Below are positions 28,663 to 38,514 of a stretch of DNA of 64,000 nucleotides, piece by piece. Location of the stretch: the NCBI RefSeq assembly GCF_048270265.1, contig NZ_JBLWTD010000012.1:1-64000 (forward strand). Reading direction: 5' to 3'. The stretch comes from Maricaulis sp048270265. GTDB taxonomy: Bacteria > Pseudomonadota > Alphaproteobacteria > Caulobacterales > Maricaulaceae. Position 1 is the first letter of the stretch; every line of letters starts with the position of its first letter. Below the pieces are notes generated by a model. It was not told the origin of the DNA, made no database searches, and worked only from the letters and a program-made list of their open reading frames with translations. A program made the position numbers and the translations under genes.

Positions 28663-28785
28663 ATCCAACTCCTGAGGAAGACTAACCTGCGGGGGGGCCG
28701 ATGCAAGCGAGTGAAACGGCGGCGCGCGCTGCGACTTCACACCGCCCTCGCCAAGCGGGGCTGCGCCCTCTAAACAGCTGCGAAT

Positions 28786-30324
28786 ATGTTTGCGACCCTT
28801 GCCTCCTTCCTGCGCCTGCTGCGCGCCCTGCTCACGCTGGCGCGCCATGACGCCATCCTGCCTGCAGAATACCAGTCGCTCTATCCGGCACCGGCGCGGG
28901 TGGCCGGCCGCATCGCGCGGCTGTTTGCCCGCCGCGACAATGCCGGCAATCCCGGCGAACGCCTGGCCCGGGCGCTGGAAAGGCTCGGCCCCTCCTATGT
29001 CAAATTCGGCCAGATTCTGGCGACCCGCGGCGATGTCATCGGCGAACGCTTCGCGCGCGGCCTGGCCCGGCTGCAAGACCGGATGCCGCCCTTCGACGAC
29101 ACCGAGGCCCGCGCCATCATCGCCGCCGAACTGGGCGCGCCCGTAGAGAGCCTGTTCAAGACCTTCGGGCCGGCCATCGCCGCCGCCTCGATCGCGCAGG
29201 TTCACCGCGCCACCACGCAGGATGATGTTGAGGTGGCGGTAAAGGTCCTGCGGCCCGATATCGAACTGCGCATCGCGCGCGATATCCGCACCCTCTCCCT
29301 GGGCGCCGCTCTGGCCGAGAGACTGGCGCCAGCCAGCCGCCGTCTGGAGCCGCGCAAATTCGTTGCCACAGTTGCCCGCTCGCTCAGCTTCGAGACCGAT
29401 TTGCGGCTTGAAGCCGCCGCCGCGTCAGAGCTGGCCGAAGCGGCCACTGCCGTTGAACACTACCGCATCCCCGAGGTTGAATGGACCCTGTCGTCCAAGC
29501 GCATCCTGACGACGCGATGGGTCACCGGCGCACCCCTGAGCGATCCGGAGCGGCTTGCCGGGCTGAACCTCGACCAGGCCGCACTGGCCACGACATTGAC
29601 GCGGGCCTTTCTCGGCACGGCGCTTGATCGCGGCGTGTTTCACGCCGACATGCATGCCGGCAATCTTTTCGCCGCTGCCAATGGCGACCTCTGGGCGGTG
29701 GATTTCGGAATCATGGGGCGGATCGGCCGGCCCGAACGCCGGTTCCTCGCGCTTATCCTGCATGGCTTCCTGACCCGCGACTATACAGCTGCGGCACGGG
29801 CCCACTTTGCGGCAGGCTATGTGCCCGACGAGCATACCGTCGCCGATTTCGCCAGCGCGCTGAGGGCTGTCGGCGAACCGATTTTCGGCAAGCGCGCCGA
29901 CGAGGTGCCGATGTCGCGCGTGCTGATGCAATTGTTCGAGATCACCGATCTGTTCGACATGCGCCTGCGCCCCGAACTGGTGATGTTGCAAAAGACCATG
30001 GTCCAGTGTGAGGGCGTGGCGCGCTCTCTCGACCCGCAGCACAATATGTGGGCCGCGGCCACGCCTGTCGTCGAGGCCTGGATGAAACGCGAGCTGGGCC
30101 CGGAAGGGCGGATTCGCGACTTTGCCGAGGATCTGGAGCGGTTCTACGGAGCCATGCGGCATCTGCCCGACGCCATCGAGGACTGGGCGGATATTGGCGC
30201 CAGGCTCAAGTCGGGCGAGCTTCGCCTCTCGACTCCGCCGCCGCCACGCCCCTGGGCCGTCCGCCTCGCCTGGCTGGGTGTGGCAGCTGCTGCCGGCGCT
30301 GCGCTGGCCCTGTGGCTTGCATAA
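28786..30324 (+). CDS. ubiB: Ubiquinone biosynthesis regulatory kinase-like protein UbiB
   Basis: A 512-residue ABC1/ADCK/UbiB atypical kinase needed for ubiquinone synthesis, acting at the inner membrane. The family-specific KxGQ motif (YVKFGQILATRGD, near residue 72), the Ala-rich loop AAASIAQVHRA, the lysine strand DVEVAVKVLRPD, the catalytic loop FHADMHAGNLF and the DFG-like AVDFGIMG are all present. A C-terminal membrane helix follows (LAWLGVAAAAGAALALWLA). It follows ubiE on the same strand, separated by the small minus-strand gene. Confidence 0.95.
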   Translation: MFATLASFLRLLRALLTLARHDAILPAEYQSLYPAPARVAGRIARLFARRDNAGNPGERLARALERLGPSYVKFGQILATRGDVIGERFARGLARLQDRMPPFDDTEARAIIAAELGAPVESLFKTFGPAIAAASIAQVHRATTQDDVEVAVKVLRPDIELRIARDIRTLSLGAALAERLAPASRRLEPRKFVATVARSLSFETDLRLEAAAASELAEAATAVEHYRIPEVEWTLSSKRILTTRWVTGAPLSDPERLAGLNLDQAALATTLTRAFLGTALDRGVFHADMHAGNLFAAANGDLWAVDFGIMGRIGRPERRFLALILHGFLTRDYTAAARAHFAAGYVPDEHTVADFASALRAVGEPIFGKRADEVPMSRVLMQLFEITDLFDMRLRPELVMLQKTMVQCEGVARSLDPQHNMWAAATPVVEAWMKRELGPEGRIRDFAEDLERFYGAMRHLPDAIEDWADIGARLKSGELRLSTPPPPRPWAVRLAWLGVAAAAGAALALWLA

Positions 30325-30378
30325 AAACGCCCACATACCAAACACGGTCCGGTAATATCTTCGTGCTTCAATGCACCC

Positions 30379-30936
30379 ATGACATTAAGCACCAAACCGA
30401 CCCCCGAACATTTCGAGCTCCAGCGCGAGTTTTTCCGGATCGACGCCGCGACCGTCGCGCGTATCCGCAAGCTGAAACCGCGCCTCATGGCCTATGCTGC
30501 CGAAACGCTTGAAACCCTGTTTGACCACCTCGCCTCGAATCCCGAGGTCGGGGACTATTTCGAGATATCGGACAATACCCGCTATCTGCGCGACGGCATG
30601 CTGGCCCATTGCGAGCTGGTCTTTTCGGCCCGTTTCGACCCGAAATATTATGACGCCGTCGACCAGATGGGCCTGCGCCACAGCAAGCTGGACTATCCCT
30701 CGCACGCCTATTCCTCCGCCTATGCCAACCTGATGGCCGGTATTTTCCGGCAAGGTTTGGAGACGGGCCCGAAGCTCAATGCCGAGGATATGGCCGCCAT
30801 CACGCGCGTTTCGATCTACGACATGGAACTGACCATCGCCGCCTTCTTCCGCCACCAGCTGGACAAGCAGGCCGCGCTCTATGCCGATACGGAAAAAGTG
30901 CGCGATATGATGACCCAGCAGCGCCTCGCCAGCTGA
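30379..30936 (+). CDS. Single-domain sensor globin / protoglobin-like heme protein
   Basis: A 185-residue protein with the globin-coupled-sensor fold: LQREFFRIDAATVARIRKLK, a pre-F segment DGMLAHCELVFSARFDPKYY, and MGLRHSKLDYPSHAYSSAY, in which the His of GLRHSK matches the proximal heme ligand of HemAT and protoglobins. There is no cyclase or methyl-accepting domain, so it is a stand-alone sensor or an oxygen/NO-binding globin. It sits 54 bases downstream of ubiB in the ubiquinone/CoA cluster and could be cotranscribed, an oxygen-related context. Domain identity is fairly sure; the role is inferred. Confidence 0.78.
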   Translation: MTLSTKPTPEHFELQREFFRIDAATVARIRKLKPRLMAYAAETLETLFDHLASNPEVGDYFEISDNTRYLRDGMLAHCELVFSARFDPKYYDAVDQMGLRHSKLDYPSHAYSSAYANLMAGIFRQGLETGPKLNAEDMAAITRVSIYDMELTIAAFFRHQLDKQAALYADTEKVRDMMTQQRLAS

Positions 30937-31019
30937 GACGCCGCCCGGCCCCGACAAGAGGCTTGGGATTCCACTCGCAAACCGCTAGTTACTTCGCGTA
31001 GCGAACTGGGAGCACGGCC

Positions 31020-31562
31020 GTGTCCGACAAGCGGATCCTCTTGATCATTGGTGGCGGGATCGCCGCCTATAAAAGCCTGCTGCTGATCCGCGAATTGCAG
31101 CGGCGCGGCATCGGCTCGCGCTGCATCCTCACCTCGGCCGGCGCCGAATTCGTCACCCCGCTCAGTGTCTCGGCGCTGTCGGGCGAACGCGTTTTCAGCG
31201 AGCTGTTCGACCTCACCGACGAATCCGACATGGGCCATATCGAATTGTCGCGCTCGGCCGATCTCGTCGTCGTCGCGCCGGCCACCGCCGACCTGATGGC
31301 CAAGGCGGCCCAGGGTCTGGCCAATGATCTCGCTTCAACCACCCTGCTGGCCACCGACAAGCCGGTGCTGATGGCGCCGGCGATGAATGTGCGGATGTGG
31401 GAGCACAAGGCGACCCAGCGCAATCTGGCGACGCTGAAACAGGACGGCATCCACTTTGTCGGTCCTGATGAGGGCGAGATGGCCTGCGGCGAATTCGGAC
31501 CCGGCCGCATGGCCGAACCGGTCGCGATTGCCGAAGCCGTCGAGGGCCTGCTGCATGGCTGA
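31020..31562 (+). CDS. coaC: Phosphopantothenoylcysteine decarboxylase (CoaC half)
   Basis: A 180-residue FMN enzyme that decarboxylates 4'-phosphopantothenoylcysteine in CoA synthesis. The flavoprotein motifs are complete: GGGIAAYKS, the catalytic His in SDMGHIELSRSADLVVVAPA, MAPAMNVRMW and the redox Cys loop MACGEFGPGRM. The start is GTG at 31020, with GGGAG eight bases before it. In most bacteria this domain is fused to CoaB. Here a TGA follows GLLHG and the CoaB domain opens in the next frame with an 8-base overlap. Natural split or single-base frameshift cannot be decided by eye. Confidence 0.92.
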   Translation: MSDKRILLIIGGGIAAYKSLLLIRELQRRGIGSRCILTSAGAEFVTPLSVSALSGERVFSELFDLTDESDMGHIELSRSADLVVVAPATADLMAKAAQGLANDLASTTLLATDKPVLMAPAMNVRMWEHKATQRNLATLKQDGIHFVGPDEGEMACGEFGPGRMAEPVAIAEAVEGLLHG

Positions 31563-32202
31563 GCCGCTCGCCAGACGGCACGTGCTGATCACCGCCGGCC
31601 CGACCCGTGAACCGATCGATCCGGTCCGCTATATCTCCAACCATTCCTCCGGCCAGCAGGGCTATGCCATCGCGGCGGCCTGCGCCGCACTCGGCGCGCG
31701 CGTAACGCTTGTCTCCGGCCCGACAGCCCTGCCAGACCCTGACGGCATGACCGTGGTGCGGATCGAGACCGCGCTGGACATGCTCGCCGCCGTCGAGACC
31801 GCCATGCCGGCCGATGTCTTCATCGCCGTCGCTGCCGTCGCCGACTGGCGCCCTGCCGCCCCCTCCGACACCAAGATCAAGGCCGACAAGTCGAGCTTTG
31901 CCACCCTGCCGCTGGTCGAAAACCCGGACATTCTCAAAACCATCAGCCAACTCGCCAGCGGGCGCCCCGGCCTGGTGGTCGGCTTTGCCGCCGAGACCCA
32001 TGATGTCGAGGCGCTCGCCACCGCCAAGCGCATCCGCAAGGGCTGCGACTGGATCGTCGCCAATGACGTCTCCGGCGATGTGATGGGCGGGGCCGAGAAT
32101 GCGGTCACCCTGGTCACGGCGCAGGACAGCGAGCACTGGCCGCGCGCGCCCAAGGGCGAGATCGCGGCCCGGCTGGCGTCCCGCATCGCCGAAGCGCTCT
32201 AG
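31555..32202 (+). CDS. coaB: Phosphopantothenate-cysteine ligase (CoaB half)
   Basis: A 215-residue ligase that joins cysteine to 4'-phosphopantothenate with CTP. Key parts: HVLITAGPTREPIDPVRYIS with NHSSG (nucleotide/substrate site), VAAVADWRP, and DTKIKADKS with the conserved Lys; DWIVANDVSG closes the domain. The ATG at 31555 lies inside the coaC end, so translation would be coupled. It is the second half of what is usually one bifunctional protein; both halves look complete, so the pathway should still work. Confidence 0.92.
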   Translation: MAEPLARRHVLITAGPTREPIDPVRYISNHSSGQQGYAIAAACAALGARVTLVSGPTALPDPDGMTVVRIETALDMLAAVETAMPADVFIAVAAVADWRPAAPSDTKIKADKSSFATLPLVENPDILKTISQLASGRPGLVVGFAAETHDVEALATAKRIRKGCDWIVANDVSGDVMGGAENAVTLVTAQDSEHWPRAPKGEIAARLASRIAEAL

Positions 32203-32293
32203 TTTTCCCCAGCGGGCCTGCCGACAGCACTGGCCAGCCAGGCGCTGGCGGGCTTCAATCAAACCCTTCAGCCACTGCGCCGGACCCGACCCG

Positions 32294-32749
32294 ATGAAAA
32301 CCATCCACGTCCAGATCAAACCGCTGCCGCATTATGAGGGCCTGGCCCTGCCGGCCTATGAGACGCCGCAATCGGCCGGCATGGATCTGCGCGCCGCCAT
32401 CCCGGCCGACGAGCCCATCATCATCCCCCATGGCGAATGGCGCCTGGTGCCGGTCGGCATCGCCATTGCCCTGCCCGACGGTTTCGAGGCGCAGGTGCGC
32501 CCCCGCTCCGGACTGGCCGCCAAAAAAGGGATTTCCTGCGTCAATTCACCCGGCACGGTCGATGCCGATTATCGCGGCGAGATCCGGGTCAATCTGATCA
32601 ATCACGGCAAGGAAGACTTCGTCATCAATCGCGGTGACCGTATCGCGCAAATGGTGATCGCGCCGGTGATGCAGGCCTTGTGGCTGGTCACTGCCGAGCT
32701 GAACGAAACCCAGCGCGGCACGGGCGGTTTCGGCTCCACCGGCGTGTGA
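32294..32749 (+). CDS. dut: dUTP diphosphatase
   Basis: A 151-residue trimeric dUTPase that hydrolyses dUTP to dUMP, keeping uracil out of DNA and feeding thymidylate synthesis. All five motifs are seen: SAGMDLRA, PRSGLAAKKG, GTVDADYRGEI (with the uracil-binding Tyr), RIAQMV and the C-terminal RGTGGFGSTG. It follows coaB after 91 bases, the usual coaBC-dut arrangement. The start at 32294 gives the standard N-terminus. Confidence 0.97.
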   Translation: MKTIHVQIKPLPHYEGLALPAYETPQSAGMDLRAAIPADEPIIIPHGEWRLVPVGIAIALPDGFEAQVRPRSGLAAKKGISCVNSPGTVDADYRGEIRVNLINHGKEDFVINRGDRIAQMVIAPVMQALWLVTAELNETQRGTGGFGSTGV

Positions 32750-32832
32750 TCGAGAAAGCGTGATCGCTGCGCGCGGTGACACATGCGTGCCGGCCACCTA
32801 CATAGCCACCAGTTTCCATTGAGGATTTCCCC

Positions 32833-33779
<947 letters not shown>

Positions 33780-33783
<4 letters not shown>

Positions 33784-35096
33784 CCCCGCAAACTCATCGG
33801 CACCGGATCGCAAAAGCTCTTCACGTCGAAGATCCGCTCATCGCAGATGATATCGCCCGGCGTCAGCGGCCTCGAGAGCTCCAGCCCTTCCAGCGTGCGC
33901 GCCCGTGACAGGGCCACATAGGCCTGCCCATGAGCGAAGAGGCGGCGGGCGAGGTCGAGATAGACCTTGTCGAGGGTGAGGCCCTGGGCCTTGTGGATGG
34001 TCATCGCCCAGGCCAGACGCAGCGGGTATTGCGTGAAGGCGCCGGCGGTCGTCTTGGTCAGCGCCCGCGTCGCCTCGTCAAAGGCATAGGCATTGCGCTC
34101 CCACTTGGCCGGCTCGATCGACCAGACATTCTCGCCGATACGCACGCGCACGGCCTTCTCGTCAAAACCCTCGACTTCGGCCAGCGTGCCATTGACCCAG
34201 CGCCCCTGCGGATCATTGCGCGTCATCATCACGCGGGCACCAATCTTGAGCACCAGAGGCTCCTCGGCCGGGAAGAGGCGCTGGTCGAACTGGCCCTCGA
34301 CCTTGGCGTTGAAGGCATGCGGCGTGGTCGGCAGGCCCTCGAGGCGGGCATTATTGATGCGGAAGGCGGTCTCATTGGTCGCCGTCAGCACGACATGGCT
34401 CAGGCTCGCCTCCAGACCGGAGCGGCCGGTGACGCGCTCATTGAGCCGTTCGGCCTCGTCGGCCCGCACATCGCCCTCGCGCACGGCATTGAGCAGGTGG
34501 ATGAAATCCTCATCGGTCTGGCGGAAGACCTCTTCGAGCTCGACCAGCGCGAAACCGGCCTCTCGGAAGCATTGCGGGTTGAAGAAGAAGGGTCCGCCAT
34601 GGGTGTTTTCGAGATATTCCGCCTCGCCGCCCTGCACCACCGGCGGCAATTGCGCCAGATCGCCGACAATCACCATCTGGACGCCGCCAAACGGCTCATT
34701 GCACTCGCGGTTGAGGCGCAGGGACTGGTCGATCGCCCACATCATGTCCGAGCGCACCATGGAGATCTCGTCGATCACCAGCGTCTCCAGCGCCTTGACG
34801 ACACGGCTATGGCGCACCTTGCGGATATCGCGGCCGGTAATCACGCGCGGCGGGAGGTGGAAGAAGCTGTGGATTGTCTGCCCGCCAGCCTGCATCGCGG
34901 CAACGCCCGTCGGCGCCAGCACAGCGGCCTTGTTGCCGGCCTGACGCAGCAGCTCGCGCATCAGCGTCGTCTTGCCGGTGCCGGCACGGCCGGTGAGGAA
35001 AATATTCGGCTTGTCGCGCCGCAACCAGCCCAGGAGATTGACCTGGGTTTCGGACAGCGTGGGTTCGGTGCGGGTGGTGAGTGGGGTGTCGGACAT
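33780..35096 (-). CDS. PIF1/RecD-like superfamily 1B DNA helicase
   Basis: A 438-residue helicase. Motif I is FLTGRAGTGKTTL (near residue 33), motif II TLVIDEISMVRSD, motif III VIVGDLAQLPPV, followed by VFRQTDEDFIHLL, and late motifs LRLAWAMTIHKAQGLTLDKV and HGQAYVALSRARTLEGL. These are typical of PIF1-like helicases that unwind G-quadruplex or RNA-DNA structures in 5'-3' direction; the bacterial role is mostly unstudied. The frame runs on upstream, but MSDTPLTTRTEP at 35096 is the last good start before the ATPase core. It is convergent with cysK and divergent from the MoeB-like gene. Confidence 0.88.
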
Positions 35097-35178
35097 GGCA
35101 GCAAACTGCGTCTGTTCGCGGCTCAAGCCAACCGGAATGCACTTGATCAGCGGCAGCTTCTCGGCCACCTGTGGACCC

Positions 35179-35949
35179 ATGAGCACCGAGATCGATATCG
35201 AACGCTTCGCGCGCCACATCGTGCTACGCGAAATTGGCGGCCCCGGCCAGCAGGCGCTGGGCCGCGCGCGGGTGACGATTATCGGTGCGGGCGGGCTGGG
35301 CGCGCCTGCAAGCCTGTATCTGGCGGCCGCCGGGGTGGGTGAGATCACCCTGATCGATCCCGACACGGTCAGCCTCGATAATCTGCAACGGCAAATCCTG
35401 TTTCGCACCGATGATGTCGGCGCCTCCAAGGTCGAGACGGGAGCGGCGGCGCTGCGGGCGCTCAATCCGGGAACGCAGGTGAGCGCCATCCAGACCCTGC
35501 TGGACTCCGGCAATGCGCGCGAGCTCCTGACCGGTGCCGATCTCATCCTCGATGGTTGCGATAATTTCGCGACCCGTTTTGCCGTCAATGCCGCCAGCCG
35601 GGCGCTCGGCATCCCGCTGGTCTCCGGCGCCATCGGCCGTTGGGACGGCCAGGTCTCGCTGTTCAATGCCGGGCCTGACGCTCCCTGCTATCGCTGCTGG
35701 GTGCCGGAAATTCCGCCCGATGCAGAGACCTGCGCCCGCGTCGGCGTCGTGGGTGCCCTGACCGGCGTGATTGGGTCGATCATGGCGCTTGAGGCGATCA
35801 AGCATGTCTGCGGCGCCGGCGAGACTTTGGTTGGCCGCATCCTGCTGTTTGACGGGCTGAACATGGACAGCCGGACGGTGAAGCTCAAACGCGATCCCGG
35901 CTGCCCGGGCTGCGGCGGGAACCCGGCTTCAGGACCGGGCGGTCAATAA
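35179..35949 (+). CDS. MoeB/ThiF-family E1-like adenylyltransferase
   Basis: A 256-residue enzyme that adenylates the C-terminal Gly-Gly of a sulfur-carrier protein (MoaD or ThiS). Family marks: RHIVLREIGGPGQQALGRA, the nucleotide loop GAGGLGAPASLYLAAAG, LIDPDTVSLDNLQRQILF, DGCDNFATRF, and two zinc CxxC pairs (CYRC, CPGC). There is no rhodanese domain, which favours MoeB/ThiF over MoeZ. It acts in molybdopterin or thiazole synthesis; no moa or thi neighbours are present to choose between them. Its end overlaps a convergent small gene by 21 bases. Confidence 0.9.
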   Translation: MSTEIDIERFARHIVLREIGGPGQQALGRARVTIIGAGGLGAPASLYLAAAGVGEITLIDPDTVSLDNLQRQILFRTDDVGASKVETGAAALRALNPGTQVSAIQTLLDSGNARELLTGADLILDGCDNFATRFAVNAASRALGIPLVSGAIGRWDGQVSLFNAGPDAPCYRCWVPEIPPDAETCARVGVVGALTGVIGSIMALEAIKHVCGAGETLVGRILLFDGLNMDSRTVKLKRDPGCPGCGGNPASGPGGQ

Positions 35950-36132
35950 CAGGCCCAACCCGATGGCCACTCCCGGAGCCAGGCCGAACAGGATGCCCAG
36001 CCAGGCATTTCCCGTACTCAGGCCAATAATCAGCCAGAGCAGGAGACCCGCGCCAAGGCCGGCTGCGAAGCCCAGGGGTTTGTGCAACCGCGGCGGGGGC
36101 GGCAAGACAGGGTTTTTCTCGAGAGGGCTCAT
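35929..36132 (-). CDS. Small membrane protein with two transmembrane segments
   Basis: A 67-residue protein. A Pro-rich N-terminus (SPLEKNPVLPPPPRLHKP) precedes two hydrophobic helices rich in Gly and Leu (GFAAGLGAGLLLWLIIGL and LGILFGLAPGVAIGLGLLL) joined by a short turn. The family is not recognised, but the amphipathic Pro-rich head and two helices are typical of small alphaproteobacterial inner-membrane proteins. The last 21 bases overlap the MoeB-like gene on the other strand. Confidence 0.55.
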   Translation of the reverse strand: MSPLEKNPVLPPPPRLHKPLGFAAGLGAGLLLWLIIGLSTGNAWLGILFGLAPGVAIGLGLLLTARS

Positions 36133-36223
36133 ACGGCCAATATGGAGAACCAGACCTCTCGGGAAGCTGGGGGCGAGTTTAATTCCTGGTCAGAAACCCG
36201 CCCCCGCTCAGAAAATGACCGCC

Positions 36224-37138
36224 CTATTCGTAGGAGACCGCATTGCCGGCCGCATCATTGTACAGCGTCTGCACCATGCGATCAGTGGTGATGAACCCCC
36301 AGTTCCAATCATCGTGGAAATCCGCCAGGGGCTCTGCCGCCCGGACGGCCTCGAGATCGGCACCGCCCTCCACCAGGGTGCGGACGCGGAAGGCCGCCTC
36401 GCGCAACATGTCGAGCGAGGCCTGCAGTTCCACACGCGTGGACAACGGGCCATGCCCCGGGATGATGCGGGTTTCATCACCGGCTATTTCCAGCCCGCGC
36501 TCCATCGCGGCGATATAGCCGTCAACAGAACCTCCGGCGGAAAGATCGATGAAGGGGAAGATTCCCGAAAAGAAGGTGTCGCCCATGTGGAGCACATCGG
36601 CTTGGCGAAAATAGACCATGGCGTCGCCATCGGTATGCGCGCGCGGAATATGCACAGCCTCGACGGTCTGCCCGTTCATGTGAAAGGTCAGGTCCTGGCC
36701 GAAAGTCAGGATCGGCAGCGTGCCCGGTGCCTGGGCCCACTCATCCTCGGCCGCTTCAAGCCGGGTGCGGATATTGTGGTGGGCGGCGATCGTCGTGCCC
36801 TGCTGGGCAAAATGCGCATTGCCCCCGGTATGATCGCCATGCCAGTGGGTGTTGACGATGAAGCGGGGCGATTGCTCGCCGGCGATCTCGACCACGGCAC
36901 CTTCAATCACCTCGGTGGTATTGGGAAGCTGGTCGTCGACCATCACCACACCGTCGGGACCGTTGAGGAGCGCCAGATTGCCGGCAATGCCGGTGGACAA
37001 CATATAGATCCCGTCACCGAGATCGGTGCTGTCTACGGAAACCTGCGGCTGCTCGTCCTGGGCGGCGAGCGCCAGCGCAGGCAGTGAATTGGCGGCCAGC
37101 AATGCTGCTGCCGTGGTTATGGCCAAACGAAAACGCAT
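36224..37138 (-). CDS. Secreted metallo-beta-lactamase-fold hydrolase
   Basis: A 304-residue protein with a signal peptide (ITTAAALLAANSLPALALAA, cleavage near residue 26). The zinc motif NTHWHGDHTGGNAHF (HxHxDH), IPRAHTDGDAMVYF with the third His, DTFFSG and IIPGHGPLS are intact, so both zinc sites can form. It belongs to the periplasmic MBL-fold hydrolases; some relatives cleave beta-lactams or lactones, but most have unknown substrates. It is divergent from the SH3-domain protein gene, with no evident operon partner. Confidence 0.9.
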   Translation of the reverse strand: MRFRLAITTAAALLAANSLPALALAAQDEQPQVSVDSTDLGDGIYMLSTGIAGNLALLNGPDGVVMVDDQLPNTTEVIEGAVVEIAGEQSPRFIVNTHWHGDHTGGNAHFAQQGTTIAAHHNIRTRLEAAEDEWAQAPGTLPILTFGQDLTFHMNGQTVEAVHIPRAHTDGDAMVYFRQADVLHMGDTFFSGIFPFIDLSAGGSVDGYIAAMERGLEIAGDETRIIPGHGPLSTRVELQASLDMLREAAFRVRTLVEGGADLEAVRAAEPLADFHDDWNWGFITTDRMVQTLYNDAAGNAVSYE

Positions 37139-37321
37139 CTTGTCCCCTCGCGATTGGCGCCGCTCCGGCGCTTGAAAGCACGATATGGGGCGTCCGGCCC
37201 CGATTGCACCCCCGGAGGGTTCAATTTATCGCGAGCCGCCGACCGGTTCCGTCTCGGTCGTCATAGGGTTTACGCCGTCTTCACCCTGTTGATCCAAGAG
37301 TGGTGATTCAAGGAGTTTCCC

Positions 37322-37882
37322 ATGCACCGCCTCGCTGTTCTGATCGCTCTCATCGTCCTGACTGCGCCCGTTCAGGCGCAGGAAACCGGGCAGCCGACGC
37401 CTTCAGGCCAGGAAGTGCCGCGCTTTGTCAGCCTGAAATTCGATGTCGCCAATGGCCGCTCGGGCCCCAGCCGCTCCCACCCCGTGGCCTGGCGCTATGT
37501 CCGCGCCGGCCTGCCGATGGAAGTCGTCGCCGAGACACCGGACTGGCGCCGCGTCCGCGATCCCGATGGCGAACTGACCTGGATGCACCGCTCGATCCTT
37601 TCCGGCCGGCGCACGGTCGTCACGCTGGACGAGACCCCGCTACGCGCCCGCGCCGATGAAGATGCGCCCGCCGAGGCGATTGCCGAGCGCGGCGTAATTC
37701 TCGCCCTGGAACGCTGCCGCACAGGCTGGTGCCGGGTTGAAGGCCAGGGATATCGCGGCTGGGCAAGGGCCGACGCGCTATGGGGGGTCTATGCCAGTGA
37801 ACGCGGCGACGCCCCGGACGACGAGAATGACGGCAGCCCCGCCTTGAGCGGCTCTCTTGCGCGTGATACCGCTCTGCCCTGA
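37322..37882 (+). CDS. Secreted SH3-like domain protein
   Basis: A 186-residue protein with a signal peptide (HRLAVLIALIVLTAPVQAQ). It has two bacterial SH3-like repeats: VSLKFDVANGRSGPSRSHPV...WRRVRDPDGELTWMHRSIL (about residues 36-93) and TLDETPLRARADEDA...WCRVEGQGYRGWARADALW (about 98-153). The second Trp-containing strands are typical of SH3_4/SH3_3 domains, which bind peptidoglycan or peptides in the periplasm. AAGGAG lies upstream of the ATG at 37322. It stands before fabA, 93 bases away. Confidence 0.82.
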   Translation: MHRLAVLIALIVLTAPVQAQETGQPTPSGQEVPRFVSLKFDVANGRSGPSRSHPVAWRYVRAGLPMEVVAETPDWRRVRDPDGELTWMHRSILSGRRTVVTLDETPLRARADEDAPAEAIAERGVILALERCRTGWCRVEGQGYRGWARADALWGVYASERGDAPDDENDGSPALSGSLARDTALP

Positions 37883-37975
37883 TCCGCCCGGTTTTCACGC
37901 AAGACCGGGTCCCCATTCCCAGCCCGGTTACCGGCAGCTCATGCTGCCCGGTCTGTGGCGCAGCTGATCGGTTAC

Positions 37976-38500
37976 ATGACTGAACGCCAAAGCTCATTTA
38001 GCTACGAAGATCTGATCGCCGCCGGCGAGGGTGGCCTGTGGGGCCCCGACCGGTCGCGGCTGCCCGCCCCGCCCATGCTGATGATGGACCGCATTCTCCA
38101 TATCGATGACGATACGGGCGAGCACGGCAAGGGCCATATCGTTGCTGAACTCGACATCAATCCCGACCTCTGGTTCTTCGCCTGCCACTTCAAGGGCGAC
38201 CCGGTGATGCCGGGCTGCCTCGGGCTTGACGCCATGTGGCAACTGGTCGGTTTCTTCCTGTGCTGGAAGGGCAATCCCGGCAAGGGCCGTGCCCTCGGCG
38301 TCGGCGAAGTCAAATTCACCGGCGAGATCACACCGGAAACGAAGAAGGTCCGTTATGTGATCGACCTGAAGCGGGTCATTCAACGCCGTCTGATCATGGC
38401 AATCGGCGACGGTCATGTCGAAGCCGATGGCAAGATCATCTATACGGCCAAAGACCTGCGAGTGGGCCTGTTCCAGCCCGCCGAAACTCAAGAAGACTGA
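37976..38500 (+). CDS. fabA: 3-hydroxydecanoyl-ACP dehydratase/isomerase FabA
   Basis: A 174-residue enzyme that dehydrates 3-hydroxydecanoyl-ACP and isomerises the product to the cis-3 form, the entry to unsaturated fatty acids. The active site is visible: His71 in FACHFKGDPVMPG and Asp85 in LGLDAMWQL. N-terminus MTERQSSFSYEDLIAAGEG is standard, so the ATG at 37976 is taken rather than the upstream GTG. The upstream region has an imperfect hairpin (ACCGGCAGC / GCTGCCCGGT around 37930-37952) that may be regulatory. First gene of fabA-fabB-fabI. Confidence 0.97.
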   Translation: MTERQSSFSYEDLIAAGEGGLWGPDRSRLPAPPMLMMDRILHIDDDTGEHGKGHIVAELDINPDLWFFACHFKGDPVMPGCLGLDAMWQLVGFFLCWKGNPGKGRALGVGEVKFTGEITPETKKVRYVIDLKRVIQRRLIMAIGDGHVEADGKIIYTAKDLRVGLFQPAETQED

Positions 38501-38514
38501 TCCAGGAGTTCGCG

